From: Aspergillus flavus
Lineage: Eukaryota > Ascomycota > Eurotiomycetes > Eurotiales > Aspergillaceae
Direction: 5' to 3'
Assembly: GCF_009017415.1 (NCBI RefSeq)
Contig: NC_092407.1
Coordinates: 2,852,001 to 2,916,000 of the forward strand
DNA: 64,000 nucleotides
Each line of letters begins with the position of its first letter. The first letter of the stretch is position 1. Shown in pieces: positions 51,901-63,162 of this stretch. Made by a program: the position numbers and the translations under genes. A model generated the notes under the pieces. The model had not been told where the DNA came from, did not search any database, and saw only the letters and a list, made by a program, of their open reading frames with translations.

Positions 51901-52411
51901 GGAAGCACTAACTCTTTTCCTTGGTTTGGTCATGTCCAACTCGGCGGGGGTAACTGCCACACTACTTTCCGGGGTACTGTACGCATTTATACCATCCCCA
52001 GATATATCCTCAATCAAGTCAGAGGATGAAGTAGAGCGGGAAGGCGACTGTTTTTTCAGGGGAATAGCGACTTCGACGGCTGCTAACTTGTTGCCGCGAA
52101 GCGATCTGAGAGTAGTCAGATTATGCAACCCACGTTCTTTATCCGTAACTGTAGCGTCGCTTTTCCTAGCATCAGAGACAGAGGAACGTGCCAGCCTTGA
52201 AGAGGTACGTCGGGGCAGTGCAGAGGTATCTGGGAGTGATTTTCGATCAGATTAGCAACAAATTTTCACTCTTAGTTCAATTCTTTGTCTTTTGTCCTTC
52301 TCCGTGATTGAAAACTGATGATAATGGGACTATATAAGAATCCTTAGAATCAGTGCACTCACCTGCGGTTGAGGCCGTCTGAGCTCCGACCTTCGTTGTC
52401 TTCTTCCCCAT
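48914..52411 (-). CDS. RAD16: Rad16: SNF2 ATPase with RING finger, global-genome NER
   Basis: DNA-dependent ATPase that, with Rad7, finds damage in non-transcribed DNA in yeast. Eleven exons fit in phase: 52411-52363, 52229-51355, 51296-50967, 50912-50804, 50753-50679, 50629-50571, 50520-50300, 50242-50196, 50151-50025, 49963-49211 and 49145-48914, totalling 958 residues. The N-terminus is acidic and basic low complexity with KR-rich nuclear signals (SPKRRKAR). The helicase N-lobe has [11 protein letters not shown] (motif I) and [10 protein letters not shown] (motif II), then [12 protein letters not shown] Cys-rich insert ([18 protein letters not shown]) follows, as in Rad16. The RING runs from [20 protein letters not shown] to CPRCH. 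The C-lobe has [37 protein letters not shown] and RIGQRRP. The gene is head to head with RAD7. Confidence 0.96.
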
Positions 52412-52881
52412 ATTGGCCTGTGGGTAAATCCCCTTTGTTTGTATGTTAATTAAGAGGATAAAGAAAGAGAAATAGTAAAACAAGTTAGAACTTGATCTAA
52501 CGAGTGCTATCGTTCCTGAGGCAAAAGCCTGCAAGTGGCAAATCTGATTGTTGCATAAGGCACAGTACCTGAGCCTAGGCTCCAGCTGTGGGTATCGGCA
52601 AGGGGAAGAGGAATGGATAAATGTGAATGGGCAGGAAAAAAAACTTTTCACCACTGAGTCATAGTGTCGGTCTTCTCTGCTGAAAGCATAAATAGTACAT
52701 ATCTATTTCATGTATTGTGGACAGTGCCTCTGCAAGTCATCCTTCCTGAACACGATAAGCGCCCCTCGCGTAAGGCGGAACGCGAAATCACCACGGGTCC
52801 TGTGACTTCATATTACCTCTTTTGGCCTTTTCCGGTCCACCCTTGATCCTCAACACCATCTATCGAGAGCTTTCCCGCAAG
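52412..52881. promoter_or_regulatory. Shared divergent region of RAD16 and RAD7
   Basis: Only 470 bp separate the RAD16 start (-) from the RAD7 start (+). The region contains a CGCGAAA word at 52781-52787, which resembles the SBF/MBF cell-cycle box. It contains no other coding sequence. A shared bidirectional promoter is inferred from the spacing. Confidence 0.6.
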
Positions 52882-54987
52882 ATGTAGGTGAAAATCTCTG
52901 CAATGATGGCGATTTTATTTACTAACTAGTCAAAGGGTGAACAGAAGACAAACCAGAAACCAAATTAGAGGCCCGTATGTAATAACCTACAGAATGCGTG
53001 CGTCCTATTTGTGCTGTAAAGCTGATAGACAATGATAGACACTCTGCCCTTACTGACTTTTTGGCTGTGAGTGGCTGCTATACTACCAAATATCCACCTT
53101 TCTTTGGTGTTATCGCTGATCAATGACTTTAATTCTAGTCTAACAATATATCGGCTGCTCAAATTCGTGAAGATTACCGAAGACGCCTAGAGGAGGCTGA
53201 ACATCAGGGTGCCAGCGAAGAACCATCAGAGCCCGCAGAGAACGACGAAGCTGAACAGAGCCTCGATGAATCCTCGGAGCAGAGAAAGAATCGTAAGCGA
53301 AAGGAAGCCGCCAATTTAGCAAAAATCAAACAGAGCAAAGAGTTCGCACGTCGCAAAGCTCGTCGAATAGGGGAGCCAGATGATGACGATAATCGCATTG
53401 CAAGAGAGATCATATATCAGAGATCTCGACCCATGCCAGGTCAATTAGAGAACTGTGAAACTTGCAGTAAACGCTTCACAGTTACTCCATATAGCAAAAC
53501 AGGCCCCAATGGGGGGCTCCTTTGTACGAAATGCTCCAGGAGTTTAGAAGATGATGGAAAGAAACCTAAGGCTAAGAAACGTGGACCAAGGACTGGACGG
53601 CGTCAGAATCAGAGCAATCTACTTGACGGTATAGCCCAACAAGGTGCTTTGAGCTTGGCCGAAATGTGTACGAAGGTATGCGTCCACGCACCACCTTTTT
53701 TCTTAAACCCACGGCGAACTACAGCCATTATCTGAATGCTGACATCTCTTGTCCAGAAAGTTGCTGATAATATCAACGATATTGAAGAATTTGGGGACTT
53801 GCCTTCCCCACTACTACATCGCCTTAGCCAGATTCTATCCAAGAGACGTGCCTTGACATCGAGGACCCTCAATCTGTTTCTGCGACCTGACCTGGACTCA
53901 ATTAACATTTACGACTCCGCTAGTATGTTCATATTCATGCATCTATCTATGGTCTTTACCTGACCCCATCCTAGAACTCGAGACAAACGATTTCCAAAAG
54001 ATCTTTGCCTTCATGCCTACTCTTACGAATGTTAACCTTCGCTTTGCTGGTCAACTGAAAAATACAGTCATCGAGTATTTACTGGGGCGTGATCTGAGGT
54101 TAAAATATTTGCAGTTGGATGCTGCTAACCTGGTTTCAGACTCACATTGGCGACGCCTGTTCGAAAAACTGGGTCCCCAGTTAGAAGCCCTAAAATTGTC
54201 CAACCTTGATTTTTCCCTTGACGATGAGACCGTTGAAGTACTGTGTAGAAACTGCACAGAACTTCGTCGTCTGAAGTTGAAGCAATGCTGGAAGGTTGGC
54301 CATATCTCCTTGCAAGCTCTCTCGTCCTTGACATCATTAGAGCATCTGTCTCTAGATCTCGTTCAAGAGACATCAAACGACAGCCTTATTAAAGTAGTCT
54401 CTACGGTCGGCCCAAGGTTACATACACTATCGTTAGAAGGTTTTCCCAATGCGGACAATTGCCTTCTAGAGACCATCCATGATAAATGCCGATCCCTTTC
54501 AAAACTTCGTTTGTCAGGCAACGTTGTGTGCACTGACGAAGGTTTCGCGAAACTGTTCACTGGGTGGCCAAACCCTCCTCTGGAATATGTTGATTTCTCC
54601 TCTACACGAGATGTGGAGAACTCAAATCTGGACGGCTCTAGAGATGCAATTGGACTTGCCTCTGAAGGCCTCATTGCCCTCATGGATCACTCAGGCTCAG
54701 CAATACAGAAACTGAATATATCATCCTGTCGCCACGTATCGCGTGCTGCCTTCGAGGAAATATTCTCAGATGGGAAAGTCTATCCCAATATGAAGGAATT
54801 GGATGTCTCTTTCCATACCGTCATGGACGATTACCTCATAAGTCGAATATTACAATGCTGTCCAGTAATCAAAAAGCTGGTCGCTTTCGCATGCTTCAAT
54901 GTGAGAGATGTCCGGATCCCCGTGGGTGTTGCGATGATTGGAGGACTTAAAGCACAAGACACAATCGTTACCGAAGGCAGGTCCTAA
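52882..54987 (+). CDS. RAD7: Rad7: leucine-rich repeat partner of Rad16
   Basis: LRR protein that works with Rad16, and in yeast with a cullin/Elc1 ligase, in global-genome nucleotide excision repair. Proposed exons are 52882-52883 (AT only), 52936-52974, 53039-53066, 53139-53675, 53757-53922 and 53975-54987, in phase and giving 594 residues. The N-terminus assembles as MVNRRQTRNQIRGP, HSALTDFLA and SNNISAAQIREDY, matching the conserved Rad7 start. A basic acidic linker follows, then a four-Cys zinc-ribbon-like motif at about 129-155 (CETC...CTKC). About ten LRR units cover about 265-560 (LRRLKLKQCWKVG, LEHLSLDLVQ, LNISSCRHVS). The start codon is split by the first intron; the only other in-frame option nearby is GTG at 52937. 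The rest of the model is well supported. Confidence 0.92.
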
Positions 54988-57900
54988 CCTAGAGGCTTGG
55001 CATGGAAACAATGCCTTCTAAGGGCCGTAAGCTTGTGGTCAGGAGATAATCTTCTGTCCTATTCGGTTGCACTACATGCTTATTCGACCGAGTGTTAGTG
55101 AGCCGTCCGCAAGAACTAGGAAAAGGTTTATCTTGCTCGTTCTTTTTTCTTTGGTTGATTTCTTTCCCAGTATCTGCATTATTTTAACTCTTCATATGCT
55201 TGCTTCACGCCTACAATGTGACTAGTTAACAATGATTCGATTATAGTACGAATCCAACGGCAGAGTAGGTTGTAGGTAGGCTTACAATCTTTTTGCTCCG
55301 TACTGTTTGGTAATATACCCCACACAAACACAGTACATTCCTACAGAGTATATGATCAATAGTAGAATGCCATAGCCCGAAACGAAATTTGAAGAGAACA
55401 ACATAGTTGCTTCGTGCACGATAAGATATAGCACAATTCCTAGCGGTCAGTAGGTGCTGGCAGAGCTCACGGATGACAGCGGCCCTTACTGTCCTAACAT
55501 CAATACATGCTTGCTAGCCTGCATCCATAGCAAGACGTAAGGGACTCGTCGAATGGCTGGGTCTAATACTACATCTGCCGTCAAATAGCTAAGATCATGC
55601 TATAGGTAGGTGGGTAGTCACCTTGTCTTAAAGCAGCATAGCTCAAGTGGAGCCTTGAGCTGCAACAATGATAGGTGATTCTGGCTGGCCGCTTTAAAGC
55701 AGAAGGGAAAAGGAAATACTTTTACACAGTACGGAGTACGGAACCATGCAATTGTTGGTTACAAATTGATACTTCTGTCCGTTAAGGATACTATCATCAT
55801 CAAATAGAGACAGACTACTATGTGATAGTATAATCGATGATGATCATCTCGTAGGCACTGTGTAATATGGTGACTACACAGTATAGAGCATTGGATTTGA
55901 GGGTAAGCAACTGTATATGGGCCAGTCAATGTGGAGTAAAATATATTTGTCCGGAGTACTAGTAGTGAACCATGGAAAGTTTATTATTATCTTCAATGCT
56001 TCGTACCCAGTACCCATAATGCCCTTTTTATTTTTCTCTTCTTATCCTTCTCTTTTGCCCCTAGGATTCTTTCCTATACTCTAGTCACCTAAATAAACAA
56101 ATGATATGTAAAGTTGCTACAAACAAAACTTCGTCTTCAAATATCTTGGGTTGAGTGTTAACTTTCCTTACTTGAGAATTTGGTTCCATGTTTTGGATAT
56201 CAGTGTGATGCTCTGGGTTGGGTGTACGGCGTAGGTTTCCTTTGGAAAAGGAGGAAGCCAAAAGAGAAAAAAAATAAATTAAAAGAACACTGAGAGCCAG
56301 CTTATTAGGCGGAGATAAGGCAAGTTTTCTGCTTGCCCAGATATGTTGAATTTTGCCACATCAACTTCATAGCGGCTCAGCTTGCCCCTGAAAAAGACCT
56401 GACGGAGCGTGTATGGAGTACTAGACTAGTTTCTCATTTTTGCGCTTCCAAATTAACTTTCTTATCCTCTCTTCCTGATCCCTCCACAAACAGCATATGG
56501 CAGATACAGCCAAATTAGAAGGTCTCAAAAATTTTAACAATGGAGCTGGAACTTATCGGGATGGATTGTTCTTTGCTCTGTTCCGTACTTTGTTTGATAT
56601 CTTACACTCGAGTTCCTTAAGCAAGAAATTTGTAATGCCCGCTTAGGGAAAAATATTACGAGGCAGCAGAAATCCGACAACAGCAAATCCTAATAAGAGA
56701 TAACGAGTAACTGAGCGACAAATCTACATAGTAGAGAAGGCCTTGAAGCCGAGTTGGACGTTGGCATAACCTCAAATAGCTGGACATATAAAGACCGGTT
56801 ATTCAGATACTATCGATCGAGGAAAGACGACCAAAATTGAAGGGAAAAAAAAATCATACGTTCTGTATTGATGCAGAGTAATACAGTACATACGGAGTAG
56901 TAGTATGGAAGCACTATGAAGCGCTAGTCTAGGGCCACCATATCCACATTGGAGTTTTATTGACGAGAAAGTCTCAGTTTGAGTGGCTCTAACATGTAAA
57001 GTGGTACTGGCTCTGATTCGCTAATTAATCCCTTGTTCTCCTGAGGCCGATGCCCCAACCGCCGGGCCTGAATGGAGGTTGGCCTTGGAAAAGACTAGAC
57101 GACTATGTACTAAGGTTGTTATTCTTCTTTTAACGTAGATAGTAGCAGGTGTCGCTGTCTTTCTATTTCTAATAATTCTCTTTCACTTGTTCATTACTCT
57201 TCCCACAAGGTTTTTTTTTTTTTTTTTTCCTTTTTGTGCAATATTTTAGACACATCTTCTACGGAGTAGTCATGCCTGTTTTTGTCCACTGCGAGGGAGC
57301 TGAGGTCACACCTTTTTTGCTATATTTGGTGACCAGACTAGCGCTCAGCTCCACACTCCACATCCCGTAATGGGTGTGTTCACTATTTGAGCCTGGAAAG
57401 CGAGAGCTTTTTGCTCATCTTTTCATCTCTTCGGTACATAATATTTATCTTACAGTATTTTTTTTGTTATTAGTCTTTCTTGTTAATAGCTCTCTCTTTC
57501 TCTCTCCCCCCTTCCTCTTCTTTCCGCCCCCTTTTTTGTTACCCTCTCCCCTATTAACCGGTTTTCTCTTTGTCCCCATTTTTGGCACCCTTTCGCGTCC
57601 TCCACTGCCCACTTTCGACAACGACTTTCTATTCTGTCTTATTATTTATTTATTATTTATTATTATTATTAGTATTATTTTCTTTTTGAGTACACACAAA
57701 AAACATTCATCACTCAGTATACTAATAATAGTCATTCCTAAGCCCCGCTGCTGGTATGTGAGGGTCCTGTGTTAGCCAGCGTTGATTGCCTATGGACAGT
57801 TGTGCCAGAAACTTACCATCTGACCACTCCGCTCATTCTCCTAGCATTCTCCTAAGGCCCCTTAATATCTCGACACCACAGCCACTAACTGTCCTTCATA

Positions 57901-58215
57901 CTGTTTTTGGTTGTCTGTGACTGTCATTTCATTCCTCGGCGTTCTTTCGACTAAGCCCCACCAAGATCGGAATTCGAGAGTTTTGGCAAAGGCCCAGAAT
58001 CAACCCAAACAGAGACAGCCCTGTTTATGGGAAGCAAGTAGCGCTACTGACACTGAACTTTTTATGATTATTATATCTTTTTTATTTTTTATTTTTATTT
58101 TTTAACACACCATACATCTTTGGACGAGGATCCCGGAGCTGGTGCAGCTCGCTAATTCCATTTCTGAAAGTGGTTCCGACTTCGCTAGTGGTCGCGACCT
58201 TCGGCCTTAGCACAG
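54988..58215. other. Gene-poor 3.2 kb before the Met/Gln-rich gene
   Basis: No gene is supported. Three exact TACGGAGTA words lie at 55730-55738, 56891-56899 and 57260-57268. A T18 run is at 57211-57228. From about 57440 to 57720 the plus strand is CT-rich and contains a 133-codon Leu/Phe/Ser-rich frame that is open because it has few purines. This part is probably the promoter and long leader of the gene at 58216. A TTTTTATTTT tract is at about 58078-58103. Confidence 0.45.
57211..57228 (+). repeat. Poly(T) run of 18
   Basis: A run of 18 T lies in the presumed promoter or leader of the gene at 58216. It is simple sequence. Confidence 0.7.
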
Positions 58216-61180
58216 ATGCCAATCAAACTTCCTAAAGGCTTTGCCCGACGTAAATCGTCTGGAAATGCTTTGGAAGAGGGAGAGAATCCTCCTGCACAAT
58301 CTTTCCGAGTGTTTGAACGCCCTTCTGTTGATAAGAAATCCTATAGTGAGGGTAATCTCTTAGCTAAACGACTAAGTGACGGACAACGGTTTTATCCAAC
58401 AGCAGAAGATTCGGACAACATCTTTGCGGAGGTTGATAGCCCAGGCCAGAGAAGCCCGTATGCTCTCCAATCAAGTCTATGAGTATTTGGAGATAGCTAA
58501 CGATAACCATGGTAGTGGAGGCATGCATGAGCGTCCAAAGTCGGCAAGATTTCACTCGGCAACAGACCGTTCAACGGATGGCCTTACATCTAATACTCCG
58601 ACATCGCACTCCCGAAACTTGTACGATATACCGATTCCACCCCTCTCTGGTGCATTGCGCGCAGCTGGTCGAACATTTTCTTTTGGTGGCAGGTTTTCCA
58701 AGGCTTCAGCACCGACCCCTCCTCCTCAGCCCTCCACCCCAGGCCCCTCTAGAAGTCGGGCAATGACAGCCAGCACGACAAGCACAGCGACGCCTCCGAA
58801 ACTGCTAGACACAGACTTGCAGCTTGGCCAAGGAGAAGATGAGTTCCACAACATGTTTGATGAAGTTGGAAAAATGGGGGCTTCACGAGAAAGGTCGGGA
58901 GAATTGGTATGATGCGTAAATGAGACTATGCGGTATGTTGTTATTAACCTTCAATGGCAGTTTCCCTCATCTCCAGAACTGGTGGCTCGCAAGCAGGAAA
59001 AGTCACCGCGCCCTACTCCTATCAATACCGACCGATCGAAGGAAATTGAGCCCTCGCCATACTCCTGGGACAGCCGACACTCCGGGGAGGGGCTTTTGAT
59101 GGCAAGCGATTCACCTCAGGACCACACTCCGGCATTGCAACAAACACTGAATTCTCAACCCGTGTCTCCAGAGGGCCGCCGGAAATCCTTGCCCTTGTCG
59201 GGTGCAGTGCCGAGGACTACTACCCATCGTTCACTAGAACAACCTCAGGCTATGTCCGATAAAAGCTTGAGAAGGAGTGTTCTTTACCCCAGCAAGCGAG
59301 CCTCGACGCCTGTTGAAGATGAAGATGCCAAGTTAATCATGGAGTCTCTATATACTAATAAAAGAAGCTCACAGATCTTGTTAACTTCTGAACATGAGAA
59401 TTCTGATGCGGAACATGACACTCCCCTCTTCAGCAACAGCCATGCAATTACGGTGGAGGGTTCAGGCCGTTCAGACGCTAAACCGATGCTCACACACAAA
59501 TCTCTCGGTGTAGCCGAGGACCACCCCGACCCTTCTATAGCAGCACATGCAAGACTGGCTGCGCAGTACGAGGAGAGGCAACCAGTACCAACAGCATCGT
59601 CGAACAAAGTCATGACGCCTTCGCAATTCGAACATTACAGGCAGCAGCAGGAACTAAGAAGATCTAACAGTGATGCGTCCAAGAGTGAAGACTCTGCAGA
59701 GAGCGAGTTTGACGAAGAGGACGAGGCGGAGAAGAACCGCGAAGTTGAGAGGCAGCGACGGAAGCAGGAGGCCCATCTCTCGGTGTACCGACAGCAGATG
59801 ATGAAGGTGACCGGGCAAGAGTCTCCAGCGCCAGCTCTTCGCTCAGAGTTTGATCGGGCTAACAACAGTACGCCGAACCTAACAGTCACACCATTGAATT
59901 CAGGTCATAGATCAGGCAGTGGAAAGAGCAGTGAAGGTGATGAAGACGAGGAAATCCCCCTGGGGATCCTGGCAGCACATGGGTTTCCCAATAGGAATCG
60001 GCCTCCTAGCCGCCTTGTTCCTTCGAACTCAATCCCCAATCTCCGAGCCTCATTTCACCAGCCTTATATATCATCCTCGAGTTCCGTTGCCGATCATGAA
60101 CCCGGTAATCGTTCTAGTCTCCCTGTTTTTGCCAGAAACCTCCCACGGGACCCATATTTTGGGGCGAGTCTAGTCAACCCTTCTAATAGGGAATCATTAG
60201 CCTTTGGGGGTGGTTCTTCGGTTTACGGAGGCCCAGCAGCTGCCGCAGGACCCTCACCTGCATTACCTCCTGGAGGGTTGGTAGGAGTGATTGCCACTGA
60301 GGAAAGAGCAAGAGCAATGAGGAGAGGTAGCCCCAACACACAAGCTATGTATGAGTATCAAGGTGGGCCGTCGACAGTACCTACTCCACCTAGTGTCATT
60401 CCCAGGCCCTATACGATGATGAGCATGAATCCTCCGGGCCCATCTGGACCCCAATCAGGGATATCTGCTACGGAGCAGGCACAGATACAGTTGTCTCAGC
60501 AAATGTCAAGTATGATGCAAATGCAGATGCAGTGGATGCAGCAGATGATCCAAATGCAGAGTGGACAGGTTCCACCTCAGCAATTAGCGCCACCAGGAGG
60601 CTTCCCGCCCACAGCGTCCGCTAACGCGAATATGAGACCATCCTCAATGCCCTCAGCTGGAGGAGTGACCAATTCTCCTGTTGCTTACCGGAATGATCAA
60701 AGAACACTGAGTATGCTTGATCCGAATGTTTCTTCTCGTCTAAATAGCCCAGCCACGCCATACAATGTAGCAGGTAACCGACCGAGCACGCCAGCAGGGC
60801 AAGGCTATGCACCATCCATTGCTCCATCAGAGCGCAGCAATGTTGGACTGGCGCCTCGGTATAGGCCTGTGTCAATGTTACAGCCAGAATCCGGACCAGC
60901 TGCTTTTCCCTTCATGTCAAAATCATGGAATGATGAAAATCAGAAGTCGACTCTCTCTGTTCCTCCGGATAGATCACTTCAGACCAAACCTACCATCGAT
61001 CAAATCTCAAGTGGCGATAAGTCGGCGATCATTAGCACAACGGTTCATGGTGCTGACCCAGATGATGATGATGATGAAGGCTGGGCCGAAATGATGAAGA
61101 AACGTGAGAAAAAGCGCAACAACTGGAAGATGAAGAAAGAGACGTCTAGTTTTGGAGACCTGTTGAATGCGGTACATTGA
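58216..61180 (+). CDS. Large disordered fungal protein with Met/Gln-rich segment, function unknown
   Basis: Three exons (58216-58457, 58516-58906, 58961-61180) give 950 residues. The first splice uses GTATGC with a GCTAACG branch site and joins GQRSP to GGMHERPKS; the second joins SGEL to FPSSPELV. The protein opens MPIKLPKGFARRKSSG and carries many short Ser/Arg/Pro motifs (FRVFERPS, AAGRTFSFGGRFSK). An acidic coiled stretch around 445-480 holds ESEFDEEDEAEKNREVERQR. A Met/Gln-rich segment lies at about 716-750 (SQQMSSMMQMQMQWMQQMI). A constrained C-terminus follows, DDDDDEGWAEMMKKREKKRN and SSFGDLLNAVH. I do not know its function. The ends look conserved and the middle disordered, as in scaffold or cortical proteins. 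The N-terminal exon frame was preferred over an overlapping frame that runs through the intron. Confidence 0.82.
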
Positions 61181-63162
61181 CAGAACCAGTGAATAAATAT
61201 TTGACGGTGATGTCGCGAGTATTTTTCGTCGCATACCCTTGCGCTTTACTAATTATCCCACCTTCTAATGTATTTTCAGGGAGGTGATATACGTCCCAAG
61301 AATCTTCCTTTTCTTTTTCTTTCTTTTTTTGCCGCCGTTTTATACTGGGAGAAACGCAGGGTGTTATAGCTGGTTGGCGTTTGACGGATCACTTTCTTCC
61401 CACATGTATTTTCTCGAGTCTGTTCTCCATCTTTCAGCGCCTGTACCTCTATTGAACTATTTAGTAGGTACTTTATAAGGCATACTATACAGATGAACGT
61501 CTTAATGACACTACGATCAACCAACCCGAGCTTATTGTCATGAATCCGCGGCCCAGGGTCTATCTTAGTCTCTCTTCTCCAGCTCCTCGGACATACCCTG
61601 CTTCACTTACTCATCGCTCATGTTCTCTTCCGCATCATCGTATAGCTTTAGTCCACGATACTTCGCCTAACGATTGAACGGACCAGCCTACCATAGCCCT
61701 TACTCTATTACACGGCGAGTCTAATAGCGTTACCACTATTGGATGCACGTAAGATATTCTTGGAGCAACGCTTGATGTTTACTCTAGAGGAAGCTGAGGA
61801 GCAAATACCATTGACAGTCTGAACAGACCCCAGAACGAGGTTACTACTCCGAGTTCATCGGCGATCACGGCCGCAGCGATGATGGGGATGTGACTCGGTG
61901 AACATTGTAAAGCAGCATCATGTGCAAACGCTGAGGCTGATCGAGGTAGACACTACCTGCATCCGAGCCCTGGACGGCCGAATGGCGCTTTGACAACAGC
62001 AGTGGTTTCAGTTAGAGTTATTATATCGGCCTGAAGCCAGATCTTCATCTAGTCCGAGGTTGCAGCGTGCGCTTGTTTTACTTGTGGAACCAAGTCATTG
62101 GACTGTGACCTGAGCTCAAAGAACCAGGCTGCTCATGGCTTGGATTTGTCGATTGCGGCGGTACATACTAGTGGCTTGGTATTTGCGCCCCATTTGAGGA
62201 AACCCACGCCTATGGGAAGAGTGTCATCTTAAAACTGTTTTTGCACCTAGTTATATACAATAGAAACAGCTTCTTGGTGGATAGCCGCGTGTCAGGAAAC
62301 AGCATGTTCTGCATCAGAACTCCAATTCTCCAATAGAATATATAGGTACTGCAAGCCAAAACATAGCAAGAGTTGGCCACGAGAGCAGATGATGCTAAGA
62401 GGCGCTGCTCGTTTTCAAATGATCTGTGTGCAAGACTGATTATTGGGGGATTTTAAGTTCGCATGTAAGATGTGCAGGTATGGAAATAGAAAGTAGTGTT
62501 TTAGGACAAAGTAGGGCCACTGGGTTGGTTAAGATGTAAGTAAATGTCTATACATATACTGACAGCGGCTGGGGTTTGATTTGGAGTCAATAAGTTCATC
62601 GACTACATATAACAGTAACATTTTATTGTTGTTCTATCCGTAGCTTACTCATGAGCAAAAGTAGTGCAGAGAATGGGCGCGCGGGCGGCAATGAAAAGTA
62701 CCTAACAAGGATGGCATAGAATCACGTGCCTATGATCACGGGATCCTCCAGATGAAAGGATTGAGATAGACAATGTTGTATCACAAAGCACACATAGGGT
62801 TGCAAGAGTATCATTGACATCTGCGCTCCTCCATTATTTTGTGTCCTCAAGCCCTATCCATAATATAAAACCCTTAGCTTTTCAGAGCACTCGAATACCC
62901 TATCTCTATTTCCCTACGGAGACATTATCAGCTTGTTCATATTCTCATTTTCTACTATTTGTTACGGATATCATATTTTATCATATTTATCTCGGCTGGG
63001 AAAAAGACGATCAGACTCCATCAAAGCCACGATCGAGCATAAGATACCGAGAATTAAATAAACATCCCTCAGGTCCTGTGAACTTTCGACCCCGTACTAA
63101 TATCAACTATATTGGACTAAACAACGTCTAATCCGGGCTGTCCAATTTTCATTTGGTTCAAG
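61181..63162. other. Intergenic region with coding-like but broken sequence
   Basis: About 2 kb between two plus-strand genes. From about 61560 to 62220 the GC content and codon-like texture resemble coding DNA, with stretches of 25-40 open codons, but every frame is interrupted and no ATG-to-stop model works. It may be a decayed gene or a non-coding RNA. The part from about 62640 on is the RPB11 upstream region. A 105-codon frame at 62814-63131 has no domain and is not called. Confidence 0.4.

Noticed and set aside
57374..57775. 133-codon Leu/Phe-rich plus-strand frame that looks like a membrane protein
   Set aside because: It is a translation of a CT-rich leader-like tract; the apparent hydrophobicity comes from base composition.
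58376..58912. Alternative 179-codon frame overlapping exons 1 and 2 of the 58216 gene
   Set aside because: It runs through a good 58-bp intron. Splicing joins the conserved N-terminal exon to the same downstream frame, so no separate gene is needed.
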